DNA of 64,000 bases, from NCBI GenBank assembly GCA_030549775.1, contig CM060180.1, forward strand, positions 84,495,672 to 84,559,671, in the 5' to 3' direction. The notes under the pieces were generated by a model that searched no databases, was not told the DNA's origin, and saw only the letters and a list, made by a program, of their open reading frames with translations. Positions 1 through 11,083 of this stretch are shown here, piece by piece (positions within the stretch are counted from its first letter, which is position 1; every line of letters begins with the position of its first letter). This stretch comes from Tamarix chinensis. Taxonomy: Eukaryota > Streptophyta > Magnoliopsida > Caryophyllales > Tamaricaceae. Position numbers and translations under genes: made by a program.

Positions 1-3000
1 TAGAATTTTAACGAGATGTATTTTCGGGCCTAAAACCCTAAATTTCAAGTGAAATTATGAAATCGATTACTTGTATTGTTGTTTTTCTAAAATTGAATGT
101 ATAGAAATAGTTGAAATGGTATTAATTGCTTTCTAATACCTTTAATTCGAAATAATTAAATTGAATTACCTGTGTTTGTTTCGTGGGCTGTAAAACCTTA
201 ATTTTGGAAATTGATCATCTAGAATTGATTTATCGGAAGATCTTTTTGTTGAAATTGATTGTCTAGATTTATCTAAAATTAGTCTAATTGTGTTTTAAAA
301 CTATCAAATTGAGGTAATCAAAGTGATTTGGCCGATTTTTGGTTTAGGTATTAAAAACCCTAATATTTGGGGATTGTTTTATAAATTAATTGTGCCGTGT
401 GTCTTTTATTTAATCATTTTCTGTCTTTGGGTTTTAAATCATTTGATTTATATTTTAATCTTAAATCTTAATAGAGCTATGCTCTTGAGTCCTGAGTTTT
501 GGACATGTTTTCCAAGAAAGGTCGTTTGTCTGGATTTTGTTATAATATATGAATTATTGATTGATAAAATAGTTCTAACTTAGTTTTCGACTTCTATCAG
601 ATCTAGGAAAGATTTCTCGTGGATCCACGAGCTAGTGATCTCTCTCCCTCTTATCTCGCTTAGCTAGCTTCGGATCCAGGTAAGTCTCGACTTACCTCTA
701 CTTATGGGTATTTCGCAAGGATGTGGCTAAGGTCCCTACGTGTTATGTGACTTGTATGCCTTGGATGCCTTGCATGATTATATGTCGTGTTTTATATGTT
801 GTTACTTTACCTGTTATGTGTAGCACAGTTTGGATTCAAGGTATGTCTTTGTGATCACTCTTGTTACGTGTTAATGTGGATGTGCTACAAGTTGTGACAT
901 GATATGACCCTCTAGGACATGCAGGCTAGGGTTTTGGTAGCATGAAATGATAATAAAAAAACACGGGAAAGTGGACGTTTGGGAAGTTTGTATGGGGGGA
1001 ACTAGTTCTTGCATGAGCGTGATCCTTACGTGGGGAAAGTTGTTTGGGTTGTAAGTAAGAGTTTTTGAGAGTCTTAGAGTGATTGGAGACTTGGTATGAA
1101 AATAGTACGTGCGTTGGTGCATAAGAGACCTGATTAGGGTTTTGCGAGTAAGTGTGTGTATTGGGGAGTCTGCATGGGGATGAATCTTACGTGAGGAAAG
1201 TTGATCTAGGAAGTAAATATGATAACGTCAAAGTTATGGGTCCATTGGAGACTTGGGTGCAAAATTTTACGCGGGTCGATGTAAGGGTGTCTAAGGGACC
1301 CAATTAGGGCTTGGGAGAAATTGGGGAATTTGAAGGGGTACAAGAGTAAAAATGATTAAGGGAGAGTAGAGTATGGGTTAAGAGTGAGAATTCTATTATA
1401 TAAAAGATGAGTATGGGCTTCCTTGTGAAAGAAGAGACATGGGGATGAAAAGAGAGAGGTTACTTGTGGAAGAAGTAAGGTGCTAGGGTCCGATGTGGCC
1501 AACTAGGGTTTTACCGAGTACATACGAGGTCGAGGAATAAAAGGATATGCTTTGGGCTTTGACTTAATAAGGGTGAGATGTGGGGTGAAGAATGAGTAAT
1601 GGTAAGGTAAGTGAGAAGAGGTTGGGCCACATAGGTCCAACTAGGGTTTCCAAGGGGAAAACCCTGAAGGTTGAGAATAGGCGAGATCGATGTCGTAGGG
1701 TGTTGGGTTTAACCTACACTTCCAAGAGTTGGCCTTTCATTATGTGTGAGTTTAAGGGGGGAAATAATGTCGGAGTGTGATTTGGGGTGCACGAGTCTCA
1801 ACATATGGGACGGGTCCTCTTGGAAGGGAAAGTAGTGGAATGTAGTGGGCATGCATATTAGGGTGTGATGTGATTCAATAAGACACGGATAAGACATTAA
1901 TTACGTAAAGCGATAGATGTTGAGTCGAGCCCGTGATCCGGTCCACCGGCTATAATAGTGGATTAGAGGCGTTCTGCCCTGTGCGTTTATTTTCCGGTCC
2001 ACCGACTATAATAGTGGATCAGAGGCGTTCTGCCCTATGCGTTTATTTTCCGGTCCACCGGCTATAATAGTGGGGGATCTTGTGCTCAACAAACCAAACG
2101 AATAAGTTAATCCATGGGAAAGATACTAAGTACTTAAAGCGAAACACCATGTGAGTCGGGGCCGTGATCCGGTCCACCTGCTATAATAGTGGATCAGAGG
2201 CGTTTTGCCCTGTGCGTTTATTTTTTGGTCCACCGGCTATAATAGTGGATCAGAGGCGTTCTGCCCTGTGTGTATATCTTCCGGTCCACCAGCTATAATA
2301 CTGGGGTTCCCGCACTTACATGGATTATTAAAGAATATGTGTGGAATGAACATATTATTAATGAGAATAAAGAATAAGTCTAATTGGACCATGACCAGCT
2401 GTTATTATCTGTATTGCTACATGTTTCTTACGTGAGTATGCCACGTATTGAGTTTTAATAATATGGATTATTCCTACCTGAGGTGTATGAGCCACTTTAC
2501 ATCTCGGTTATACCACGCTTATATGTTAAATAGGATGTTACGTATGTTTTATATGTTACTCTAGGTGTATGGTAAGATTTATGCTGTGGGTTGTGAATAT
2601 GCATGATATTGTATTAACGTGTTGTACCCGGATTTAATATGCACTTGATGATATCTCTCCTAAGATAGGGCAGTGGGACTTACTCAGTATTGGACCTGTA
2701 CTGATACTATACTGGTTGAATGGGTCCTGTGATGATCCACCGATGGTGGGGAGCAGACCTCTTGTGCAGGTTTAAGATCGGACTGTGTTTTGGGGTGGAA
2801 GGCCTGACTTGAGTGAGTAGGCAATCCGGATATTTATCCTTCGGGATTTATTTTGTTTAATTGTATTCATCTTTGGAAGTTTCAAGTGTTGTATTTAAAT
2901 CTCCAAGGGTTTTGTAATTGACTTCTAGTTTCTCGTAACACTGTTATACTTTTAAAATTTAGATTTAATTGTTTGATTGGATTTAGCCTTAGCACTTAGT

Positions 3001-3137
3001 ATTGGAACGGTAGGAGTGAACCGGTCTGGTACTAAGTGCGGCGGTAATACCCCCGAGTTTACGGTTTTATCATTTGCTTCCGCTAAACCTTTTGATTTTA
3101 AACGAAATTTTTCAGTAGTAAAATTGGGGGTGTTACA
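1..3137 (+). mobile_element. 3' part of a long Ty3/gypsy-type LTR
   Basis: The stretch ends at 3136-3137 with ...GGGGGTGTTACA, the same terminus as the gag-only element's LTRs at 20048 and 26109. Just upstream is the block AAGTGCGGCGGTAAT (around 3035), which recurs near the ends of the other long LTRs here. It is similar in layout to the reverse complement of the solo LTR at 50175-54789, including the internal repeat array. The 5' end lies outside the window, so I cannot tell a solo LTR from one LTR of a full element. No primer-binding site follows 3137, so it is not a 5' LTR. The short ORFs in it look like chance ORFs. Confidence 0.72.
1938..2304 (+). repeat. 2 x 3 array of 56-bp repeats inside the LTR
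   Basis: Units begin at 1938, 1994, 2050, 2169, 2225 and 2281. Within each block of three the step is exactly 56 bp, and the two blocks are offset by 231 bp. The unit core is GGTCCACCGGCTATAATAG followed by TGGATC and AGAGGCGTTCTGCCCT. The core can fold because CCAC and GTGG are complementary. The last unit of each block is truncated after the core. A diverged counterpart with the same 2 x 3 plan is seen in reverse complement at about 50921-51260. Confidence 0.9.
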
Positions 3138-3241
3138 CTTACCTTACCACCACGCTTAGCAAGATACGCTACAAGTACATAGTTCATAACCACATAAGTA
3201 CACACATATATCCATCACACATAACATGTAATACATATAAT

Positions 3242-3320
<79 letters not shown>

Positions 3321-4680
3321 TATATATATTAGGCCTTAACCACATCCTTGCCTAAAATGACACTAGGCTTGGAGCACACTCCTATACCTCCTTAGGGATT
3401 AGACTTGGCTCACCTATAAGAGGGAAAACACGAGATTTAAATTTCATCTTATTAATTTCATTATCTCCTACTTTACCTCTAGCATGAAATATTATTAATG
3501 ATAATAATAATAATAATAATAGATTTCATAGTAAAAAATGTGCTTAACCATACCATTATTAGCCAAAATAGGGTTAGTTGGTCATAATAGTCATAGTAGA
3601 ATATTAGTAACAATATCGGCAACTTAAGGGCTAGGAAGGGTTAGGGCACAACCTAGTGAAGATGGTAGCTAGGTGGCAGTGATGATGGCATCACTGGTGG
3701 AAGTGGTACCTTAGGGGAAGGTGGGTCTTTTAGGGTTGGAAGAGAGAGAGATGGTGGTTGTAGCTTGGTAGAATTTTTGGAAGAAGAGGGCTGTGGTGGT
3801 GGTGGTGCTGTAGGGTGGCGATGTAGGTGGTGGTGGTTTTGTTGGTAGAGAGTGGTGGAGAAGGAGGGAGGAGGAAGGAGAGGGAGACAAGAAAAAGGAA
3901 AGTCAGGGGAAGGTAGATAAGGTTCTACTGGGTTGAGTGGGTGGTAGGGGAGGTGGTGATTGTGGCAAATGGGGTGGTGCACGACAGCAGCAAGGGCAAA
4001 AATGAGGTGCAAAGGGCAGCTCGAGCAGCTAACTTTGCACATTTGGGGTAGTTTATGCAGGGGAATTTTGGGGAGTGACTGGATTGGTTTGGTGGAAGGT
4101 AATTTAGGGAAGGGATTGGGTGTTATTTCAGGTAGTAGTGTTGCACGACGATGATTGGGGTGGTTTCTGAAGTGGTTGTGGTGAAATTGGTTTGAATTCC
4201 TTAGTAGACTAAAGGAGGGGCAAATGGGGGTCAGTATGGGGTATTTATAGGCTTAGGGAAGGAAACAAGACAAAAGGGGAAGAGTACAAGGGGTAGGTGT
4301 GGTAGAATCATGGTAGGCAATGGTGGCAGGTCTGTACAAGCTTATGAAGTTGTAAGGTGTAGGCAGTAGGTGAGGGAAAAATGAAGGGAAGGGGAGAACG
4401 CAAATGAGGCCGGTGAGGGGGTTTGGCTTGAATTAGAAAGGAAAGGGATAGGGGAGAAATAAGGGGGAGCTAGTTGGGTTAGTATGGTGGTTGGGTAGGT
4501 CGCCGATGGTAGATTTGTAGGCTCAATCTGCAACACAAGGGAGGGAGAAGGGAGTAGGAAGAAGAAGCGGTGTGGCTACTCAATGTGGGGAAAATAAAAG
4601 AAAGAAAAGAAAGAAAGGCGGGCGAGTGAGAGAAAGGAAAAGAAGAGAGGTGAGCTCGGTCATATGGACAAAAATTGATA
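3138..4680 (-). mobile_element. LTR-like fragment, opposite orientation
   Basis: Read on the minus strand this is a CT-rich stretch (about 3650-4660) preceding AT-rich, trinucleotide-rich DNA. The order resembles that in the LTRs at 50175-54789 and 22564-26109. Next to the junction at 3137 the minus strand reads AAGCGTGGTGGTAAGG, close to the conserved block near LTR ends. The best reading is an older LTR into which the LTR ending at 3137 inserted, or a truncated neighbour. The ORFs of 129 and 64 codons (3653-4042 and 4342-4536, minus) are Pro/Ser/His-rich low-complexity products of the CT-rich strand and are not genes. The right boundary is approximate. Confidence 0.4.
3234..3330. repeat. 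(TA)n microsatellite
   Basis: Almost pure TA repeat of about 97 bp with two AA interruptions. Confidence 0.98.
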
Positions 4681-4689
4681 GTTCCCTAA

Positions 4690-6530
4690 CTATTAGGATT
4701 TAGCATAAAAAAATATCTATAAAAAAATCAGCTCTGGAAGATCCAGACACTGGTTAAACTAATTTGGATGGTGACGGTTTATGTTATAGGGATGCACATG
4801 GTCTGATAGTGGTTGCATGGGCTGAGAGTCTTCTATCTCATAACTATCTATGTCTTCCTCTACTTGAATGTTAGCTTGGGTATCAATTGTGACTTTACCT
4901 TCCAAGGTAGGGATAGATGTTACCATACTATGTTGTGTACTTCTAAACTTACCCAATTTTCTTTCCTCTGTTATGGCTCATGTGAGCGTTGCAATCTTAC
5001 CTCGTCCAATGGAGTGATCAACAGTTTCATCCCTTACTTAACTCTATTGTAATTTATAGCTTTGTGACAATTGAGATAATCTCCTATTACCCTCTTAATA
5101 GTATATGTATGTCATCCTTTATTGCCTACATCTTTTCCTCTATCCCTACCTAATGTTACTTTGGATGTGGTGATGGTGACTCGGCTTTAAGAGTTGGTAA
5201 AGGGGCATCGAAGAAGCGATTTATAACAATTTGGTTTATAAAGTGCGAGCTAGTGGCCTTTTTCCTTATTAGGTTCCAAAGGTACTACAACCCTAAAACA
5301 AAGGCTCGCAACTAAGGTAGGGTAGAAGATTAGACCTTATGTCTTTGTGGCTACTAGTTTGAGTTGATATTGTATAATCCTCCCATCATCAATGGTGTGT
5401 CTATTAAGGAAGCAATGAATGTGGCCAACATCAAGGTAAAAAATTAATTTCCCATAGATATAAATTGTCTTTATTGTTCTTATTATGTAGAATTTGTAGT
5501 AGAATTCTAGGACTAAAATCAACAAGAATATTGGGGGGTACTGATAGAAAGTGGCCTATTATTGGTGGTTAATAGAGTCAATAAGGCACTATAGTACCTT
5601 AGGAGGGGTGAAATTCTCTCTAAGTATAAATCATAGTTGGTCAGGTGGTTAAAGTGTTGCTGGGAGGTTTCAGATTAAAAAGCTATGAGGAAGGTGGCTG
5701 AGTACTTCAACCACCTTGTTGGTGGAGTAGAAAAGTTGGTTTCATCGTCATCCTCGATAGAGGAGAACTCATCTGGTGAGACTTACTGTTATGGGTATCT
5801 TTTAGAGGTTTTGGGTTTCTTGTAGTTTTTTTTAGGAGGTTTTGCCACTGCTTTTGTTATAGAGTGAGTTATTCTTCATGGCAATTTAGGATTAGAAGTA
5901 AATGGTGAGGATAAGATAGGCATGGTTATGCATGGAAATTGTAGTTTCTCATGAGATGGTGGAAATGGTGGTCTCTAATAGCTTGGCCGGGGGCTAGATA
6001 ATCATTGAGAAAGTGTTCTTTCTATAGTGAAATATTTTGCAAGATTTTCTTTGACATATGGAACAAGGAGGCTAGAGTGGCAAGTTGAAAATGTGTAGGC
6101 GAGAGGTGACTTATAATGATATAGCAGGGGAATGGATGTGATTTGAAAATCAAGCAAAGCTGGAGGGATGGGATGTATCTAGAGAAAAGTGAAGGAATTG
6201 TACATGCATGCTAAACAACCGCTTGACACTTGATATATTGAATAGTTCTACAAGATTGGAAATGTTAGCAACTGTTGTCCTGTGATGTATGGAGCACGCT
6301 TCTCTTCCCCTATTTTCACCTACTCATTAACCTTTTCATTACTACACCAAGAGGGTAAAAAATTTACAGTAACAAAAATAAGATGAATTGTATAGAATAT
6401 GATTTAAGATAATAAAAAAAATCATAGGTTGCCATCTATAGATGCTTGATTTTATGTCCTCAGCCTATTTGCCTATTACGACCCTATGAGATTCATAGGG
6501 AGAGTGCCTAATTTTCCATGTTAAGATTTT
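4690..6530 (-). other. Non-coding stretch, probably 3' region of the Athila-like element
   Basis: No protein domain is recognisable. The stretch lies immediately downstream, on the minus strand, of the integrase relic that ends near 6540. Athila elements usually have a long region after pol, so it is placed there by position only. No env-like reading frame, polypurine tract or LTR start could be identified. ORFs at 4759-4956 (minus) and 4813-5052 (plus) overlap each other and match nothing I know. Confidence 0.3.
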
Positions 6531-6539
6531 TAGTCTGAT

Positions 6540-7591
6540 ATGGTTTTACTCGATAGTGTTAACCTTGAATGCTCCTGCTACTTTTTTGTCTATGAGTTCC
6601 ACTACCTTGTAGGGATACACTTGAACAAATTTTTATGGTTCTAACCATCTCAATTTTAAATCCTAGGGAATAATTTCAACCTTGAGTGATACAGCAGCAC
6701 CTACTAACAAGAGTACACTCTTTTAGCTTCAAATGCTAGTGATGAAATTTCTTTATTTTTTCCTTATACTACCACACACTATTTTGTGAAGCATTATTTG
6801 TTCTTCAAGCTCATTCAACTATATTTTTTGTGCTTCTCATGTAGTAGTTAGATCTAAGTTAATAGATTTACGAGTTCACTATGATTTGTACCCTAACTCA
6901 ATAGGTAGGTGGCAAGATTTCCCAAACACAATGCCGTAGTGTGGCATTCCCCAGCACGTTTTGAATGTTATAATATATGCCCACAATGCATCATTTAGTC
7001 TGGCTAACCATTCTTTTCTTTTAAGGTTGACCATTAGACTATGGGTGACAGGTTGTGGCTACCTTGTGAAGACTTCTATATTTTTGCATGAGTTGTTAAA
7101 ACAACTTATTACAAAAATGAGTACCACCATCACTAATAATTACCTTGTGAGTCTCAAACCATTTGATAATATTTTGCTATAGGGAGTGAATCACAACCTT
7201 GGCATCATTAGTTGGTAGTGTAGTGGACAACACTACCAAAATTTACTCCTTAACAAAGGATGATGAAAATGGATCATGAAAACAATGTCTCATACATCAA
7301 ACAATTCCAATTCTAAGGTTCCTGTTTGGGGCATATTATTCCTTGCCAAGATGTTCCTAGCGCATTGAAATTTCTCTCATTTATTGACCTCCTCCCTAGC
7401 ATCTCTAAATATTATGGGCCAATAGAATCCACTTTGTAGGACCTTAGTTGTAATCCTTTTTCCTCCAAAATGACCTTCATAGGCTGTGTGGTAACAGGCA
7501 TCCAAGATTTCCATAGTCTCCTCTTCACTTATACACCTTAGCATAAGTCCATCACCACATTGATGGAATAGGAATGGCTCTTCATAGTAAT
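6540..7591 (-). pseudogene. Athila-like integrase relic
   Basis: Integrase joins the cDNA copy of the retrotransposon to the host chromosome. Read on the minus strand from 7591, the N-terminal zinc-finger region is clear: YYEEPFLFHQCGDG, then CYHTAYEGHFGGKR and VLQSGFYWPIIFRDA. The second cysteine pair is damaged (only QCARN remains). The catalytic core retains ISDGGTHFCNK (about 7100), containing the second acidic residue of the D,D-35-E triad, followed by HKVAT and a damaged HPQTNGQ-type motif. A C-terminal part (LNELEEQIM, then LKLRWLEP) runs to about 6540. Several stops and frameshifts make it inactive. The neighbours in minus order are RNase H (upstream) and a non-coding region (downstream). 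Confidence 0.82.
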
Positions 7592-7829
7592 ATTACATGA
7601 GGATATGGAAGAGTTTTTCATTTATTGGTGATATTTTTTAGGGAGCAGTATTTAGCATGCTAAGTAGTTGGTGATATCAATATACTAGATTGGTTGAACC
7701 TACCTAACCATTAGGAGTTGTTTCTTAGGGAATTCCTCTTTAATCAAATCTTATTTCTAATCCTTAGTATACCCTTACAATCTAGAGTGATGATCTATAA
7801 TTTGATGGTCCTTTCTGTAATTACCCTTG

Positions 7830-8170
7830 ATCTCGATGTCAAATTCTAGTAAGAGTGAGATCGATTATGAATCTAGGTTTGACATCTTTTGTAGTAAGTA
7901 AAAAATGAATAGTATCATGGTCAGTGAATACACCCACTTTACTTCCTAGAAGATAACATCAAAATTTATCAAATGCAAACATTACTACTAGTAACTCCCT
8001 TTTAATAATAGTGTAATTCAATTGTGCCTCATTGAGTGTTTTACTAGCTTAGTAAATGTTCTAGATGAAATTATTGTTCCATTATCCTAGGATAACTCCT
8101 ATAGCACAATCACTTGCATCAGACATTAAATCAATGGGAAGAGCCCCATCAAGTCCTATAATAATGGGGG
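7830..8170 (-). pseudogene. Athila-like RNase H relic
   Basis: RNase H removes the RNA strand of the RNA:DNA hybrid during reverse transcription. The minus-strand reading gives DCAIGVILG, then ASKTLNEAQLNYTIIKRELL, VMFAFDKF, LLGSKVGVFTDHDTIHFLL and KDVKPRF, the usual order for gypsy RNase H. The TDH motif and the E of KREL survive. Stops interrupt it between the DCAIGVILG and ASKTL parts and again after FDKF. It lies between RT (8300-9030) and integrase in the expected pol order. Confidence 0.82.
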
Positions 8171-8299
8171 CTTTGGTGAGTGCTAATTTTATTTTCTCAA
8201 TGGTTACTTTGCAACATTAGTTGAAATCAAATATTTTGTCCCGTTAAAGCAACAGTTAAAGGGGTTTTAGAAATTTTAGATAAGTCCTTAATGAATCTT

Positions 8300-9030
8300 T
8301 AGTAAAATAAAGCATGTCATAGGAAACTTCTTACACCTCTAATAGTGCTGGGAGGAGGTAATTCTTTGATAGCCTCTACAATTTCCATATTGACCTCTGG
8401 TCCTTGCTGTGAGACCCTTTGACCTAACATAACACCTTCATGATTCATCAAGTTACATTTTTCCCAATTAGAAAGAAAATTTATCTCCTCACATCTTACC
8501 AAAACTCTTTCCAAATCTATTAGGCCATCCTCAAAGCCATCCACAAAAATAAAAAATTAATCCATTAAAATCTCAATTATGTTTTCTAGCATGTCGGTAA
8601 AGATAGCCATCATGCAACACTAAAAAGTTGCTATTTCATTACATAGACTAAAATTCATTCACCAAAAGGTTAATGTACCACAGGGACATATGAATGTGGT
8701 GTTGTTTATCATGTGCAATGGGTATTTGATTGTAACTTGAGTATCTGTCCAAAAAATAATAAAAGGCCCTTTATGCTAATCTGTTAAGCATTTAGTCAAG
8801 AAAAGGGAGGGAGAAATGATATTTTTGGGTCGCTTTATTGAATGTTCTATAGTCTATGCAAATGCACGACCCTATGACTATATGAGTTGTGATCAAACTA
8901 TGTTTAGAATTGTCAACAACAGTCATACCTTCATTTTTGGGACATATTAAATATGACTTACCCAATTATTGTTAGAAATAGTATAGATGATACCTACTTT
9001 GTTGAGCCATCTTTGTTGTCTATTGATGAG
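8300..9030 (-). pseudogene. Athila-like reverse transcriptase relic
   Basis: Minus-strand translation gives GIIYTISNNNWVSHI near 9000, a fingers region around FICPCGTLTF with LCNEIATF, then the catalytic region near 8560. There the expected tandem aspartates read as LMD followed by a stop and FFIF, so the active site is destroyed. The best-kept part is an open 75-codon stretch (8317-8544) with LERVLVRCEE, NFLSNWEKCN, HEGVMLGQRVS and IKELPPPSTIRGVRSFL, which is the RT thumb/connection pattern of Athila-type gypsy elements. Many stops lie upstream. It is part of one decayed pol running from 9855 down to 6540. Confidence 0.85.
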
Positions 9031-9338
9031 ATAGATGGATCTTTTAGTAGAATCTTGTGCATGCATATTGTTAGCTTTATTCTATGAATGTCGGACATGG
9101 TCAATCCCAATACCTTCTTGTGTTTTTGTTGCTATCAAACTAGTTTCTCCTACTAAGATTCAAGTAAGGCAGATGATATAATAACTTGTACAATATCCCT
9201 CTTATCTAAATAAGCATAACTCAAGTGAGATGGTAATGGCTTTATTTTTAGCGTGGAAGGTTCCACAATTGATGGGTTGGCTTGTTGTATCTCTCCATAG
9301 TTTAGTTTAAGAGGTTCCTGAGGTGTTGAGTAATTTAT

Positions 9339-9855
9339 CTAGCTACATCTAGTCATATCCCCTTTATATTGCTCACTAGGATAATGTATAGGGTAGATGA
9401 ACACTAGATAGTCTACATCAACCAACCTAGATTCCTCATAAAATGTTCCTACAACAAACTCATCACAAATAGTAAATTTAATAACATCAACTTGCAAACA
9501 CTCATCTAGGTCCTCTATTGGTAAATTCAAAGAATTGAAAATAATGAATGTGATCTGCTCCATGTTAACCCTCATCATCGATTCTCCTCTTTACAAGTAA
9601 ATTAGGATCTGACCAATGGTCAAGAATGGTCTACCTAGGATGATAGGAACCTCCTTGTCGGCCTCATGGTCAAGGATTATGAAATGTACAAGGAAGATGA
9701 ACCTATCTCACTTTAATAGCACATATTCAATGTTTCTCTTAGGGTGGGAATATAATCAATCATCAAATTTTAGCATGATTTTAGTAGGCCTCACTTCCAT
9801 AATACCTAGTTTCCTAAAAATGGAAATAGGCATTAGATGGAATAGAGAATGGTAA
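9339..9855 (-). pseudogene. Athila-like protease and post-protease linker relic
   Basis: This is the aspartic protease region that processes the gag-pol polyprotein. The minus strand reads HLMPISIFRKLGIMEVRPTK, then FIILDHEADKEVPIILGRPF and LTIGQILIY, matching the protease flap and C-terminal part of Athila elements. The catalytic DSG/DLG-type motif expected just upstream of LMP is not readable and seems lost. The frame continues as an open 79-codon stretch (9339-9578): MMRVNMEQITF, then LPIEDLDECLQVDVI, the linker before RT. Two stops lie in the protease part. Confidence 0.78.
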
Positions 9856-9989
9856 AATTACTAGGGTCTTGTAACTTTCTTGGTAGTTTCTATTAGAAAA
9901 TAAAACTACATCCCTGAGTCATTACTACTATTTCATGTTCACAAAGTCTTCTTTCTCTTGTTAAACTATCATATAATTTTTTTATATAG

Positions 9990-11083
9990 TTAGATATTTG
10001 TTAGTGGGCTTCCACCAATGGGATGTTTATATGCAACTATCGAAGAATTTCAAGGAACTTATCAAATTGCTTATCCTACAACTGCTACTTGAGTTTCTAA
10101 GGGAAAGGTGGTGATGGAATAAAGGGTTTAGGATTGTTGTAGCTATGGAAGTAGTGGAATGTTCCTCTCTTCTCTACACCTGCGAGTTAGTGGGAGAAAT
10201 ATTTTTCAATAGAATAGCCATAGATGATACCTTAGCTCGTTATGGTATGATGGTGCTGACTTTGAATTCTCTAGTTGCTCTCACCTTATGAATGCTTCTA
10301 GCACTACCTGAATACTAGTTGTTTCACACTATGATCTCAATAATCTCGTAAGCTTGGTCATATGTTTTACTTATTTAGGCACCATTGTAGGAGGTGTCCA
10401 CTATGTTTCATGTCTTAGGGTTGAGTTCGTGGTGAAATGTTTCTATTTGCAACAAGTGAGGGGTTATGAGGTTTGGAAATTTTCATAACAATTTCTTGAA
10501 TCTCTCCCATGTATTGTGGAGTGTCTCATCTTCTTCTTGTAAGAATGTTGTAATGTTATGTCTAAGCTTGGAATTTTTATTGGGAGGGAATATCGCATTA
10601 GGACTTTTCAAACTAAGTCATCCAAAGAGATGACTGAACCAATAAATAAGGATGTTAGCCACTACCTAGCATGATCTCTAAGGGAATAATGGAATAAAAT
10701 AACTTATGGGATGTTTCTAGAACTCCATGAATCTTAAGGGTGTCACTAACTTCCATGAATGCTCTCAAATAAAGATGTGGATCTTATGTATACTTTCTAG
10801 TAAGTGGCCCTATGGCTTGTAATATGTGGAACATGATAGCTTTATGCTCAAAGTGAGGGGCTTGAATCCCAAGATGAGCAATGGAAGGGTTAAGGTAGCC
10901 TTGGATTGGTACATCATAATCTTGAATATTTTGGTTGCGGTCATATCCTATGGGAGAAGCGTGAATTCCTTCAGGATTAATATTAATGTGAGGAGGTACG
11001 ATCATAGGTAATGATTCCCTCTAGTTAGGTTGTGGAATAGGCAATCCATTGTCATCATTATCAGGCTATTGTGCCCCCTAATC
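9990..11083 (-). pseudogene. Athila-like gag relic, C-terminal two thirds
   Basis: Gag forms the virus-like particle that packages element RNA. On the minus strand from 11083 the reading includes MIVPPHININPEGIHASP, then YDVPIQGYLNPSIAHLGIQA and FEHKAIMFHILQAIGPL. After one stop come DPHLYLRAFMEVSDTLKIHGV, and in another frame FPPNKNSKLRHNITTF and ETLHNTWERFKKLL, the most conserved gag segments of Athila-type elements. It is interrupted by several frameshifts. The N-terminal end is missing here because the gag-only element inserted at 11084; it resumes at 26110-26275. Confidence 0.78.

Noticed and set aside
1938..2304. Regular repeats resembling a CRISPR array
   Set aside because: The whole 56-bp unit is repeated, with no unique spacers, and it lies inside a plant LTR; CRISPR arrays are prokaryotic.
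3653..4042. 129-codon Pro/Ser/His-rich minus ORF
   Set aside because: It is a translation of a CT-rich low-complexity strand within an LTR-like fragment; no domain and similar false ORFs occur in the other LTRs (for example 53478-53900).
4690..6530. Possible env-like gene of the Athila element
   Set aside because: No reading frame, signal peptide or membrane pattern consistent with one could be found.
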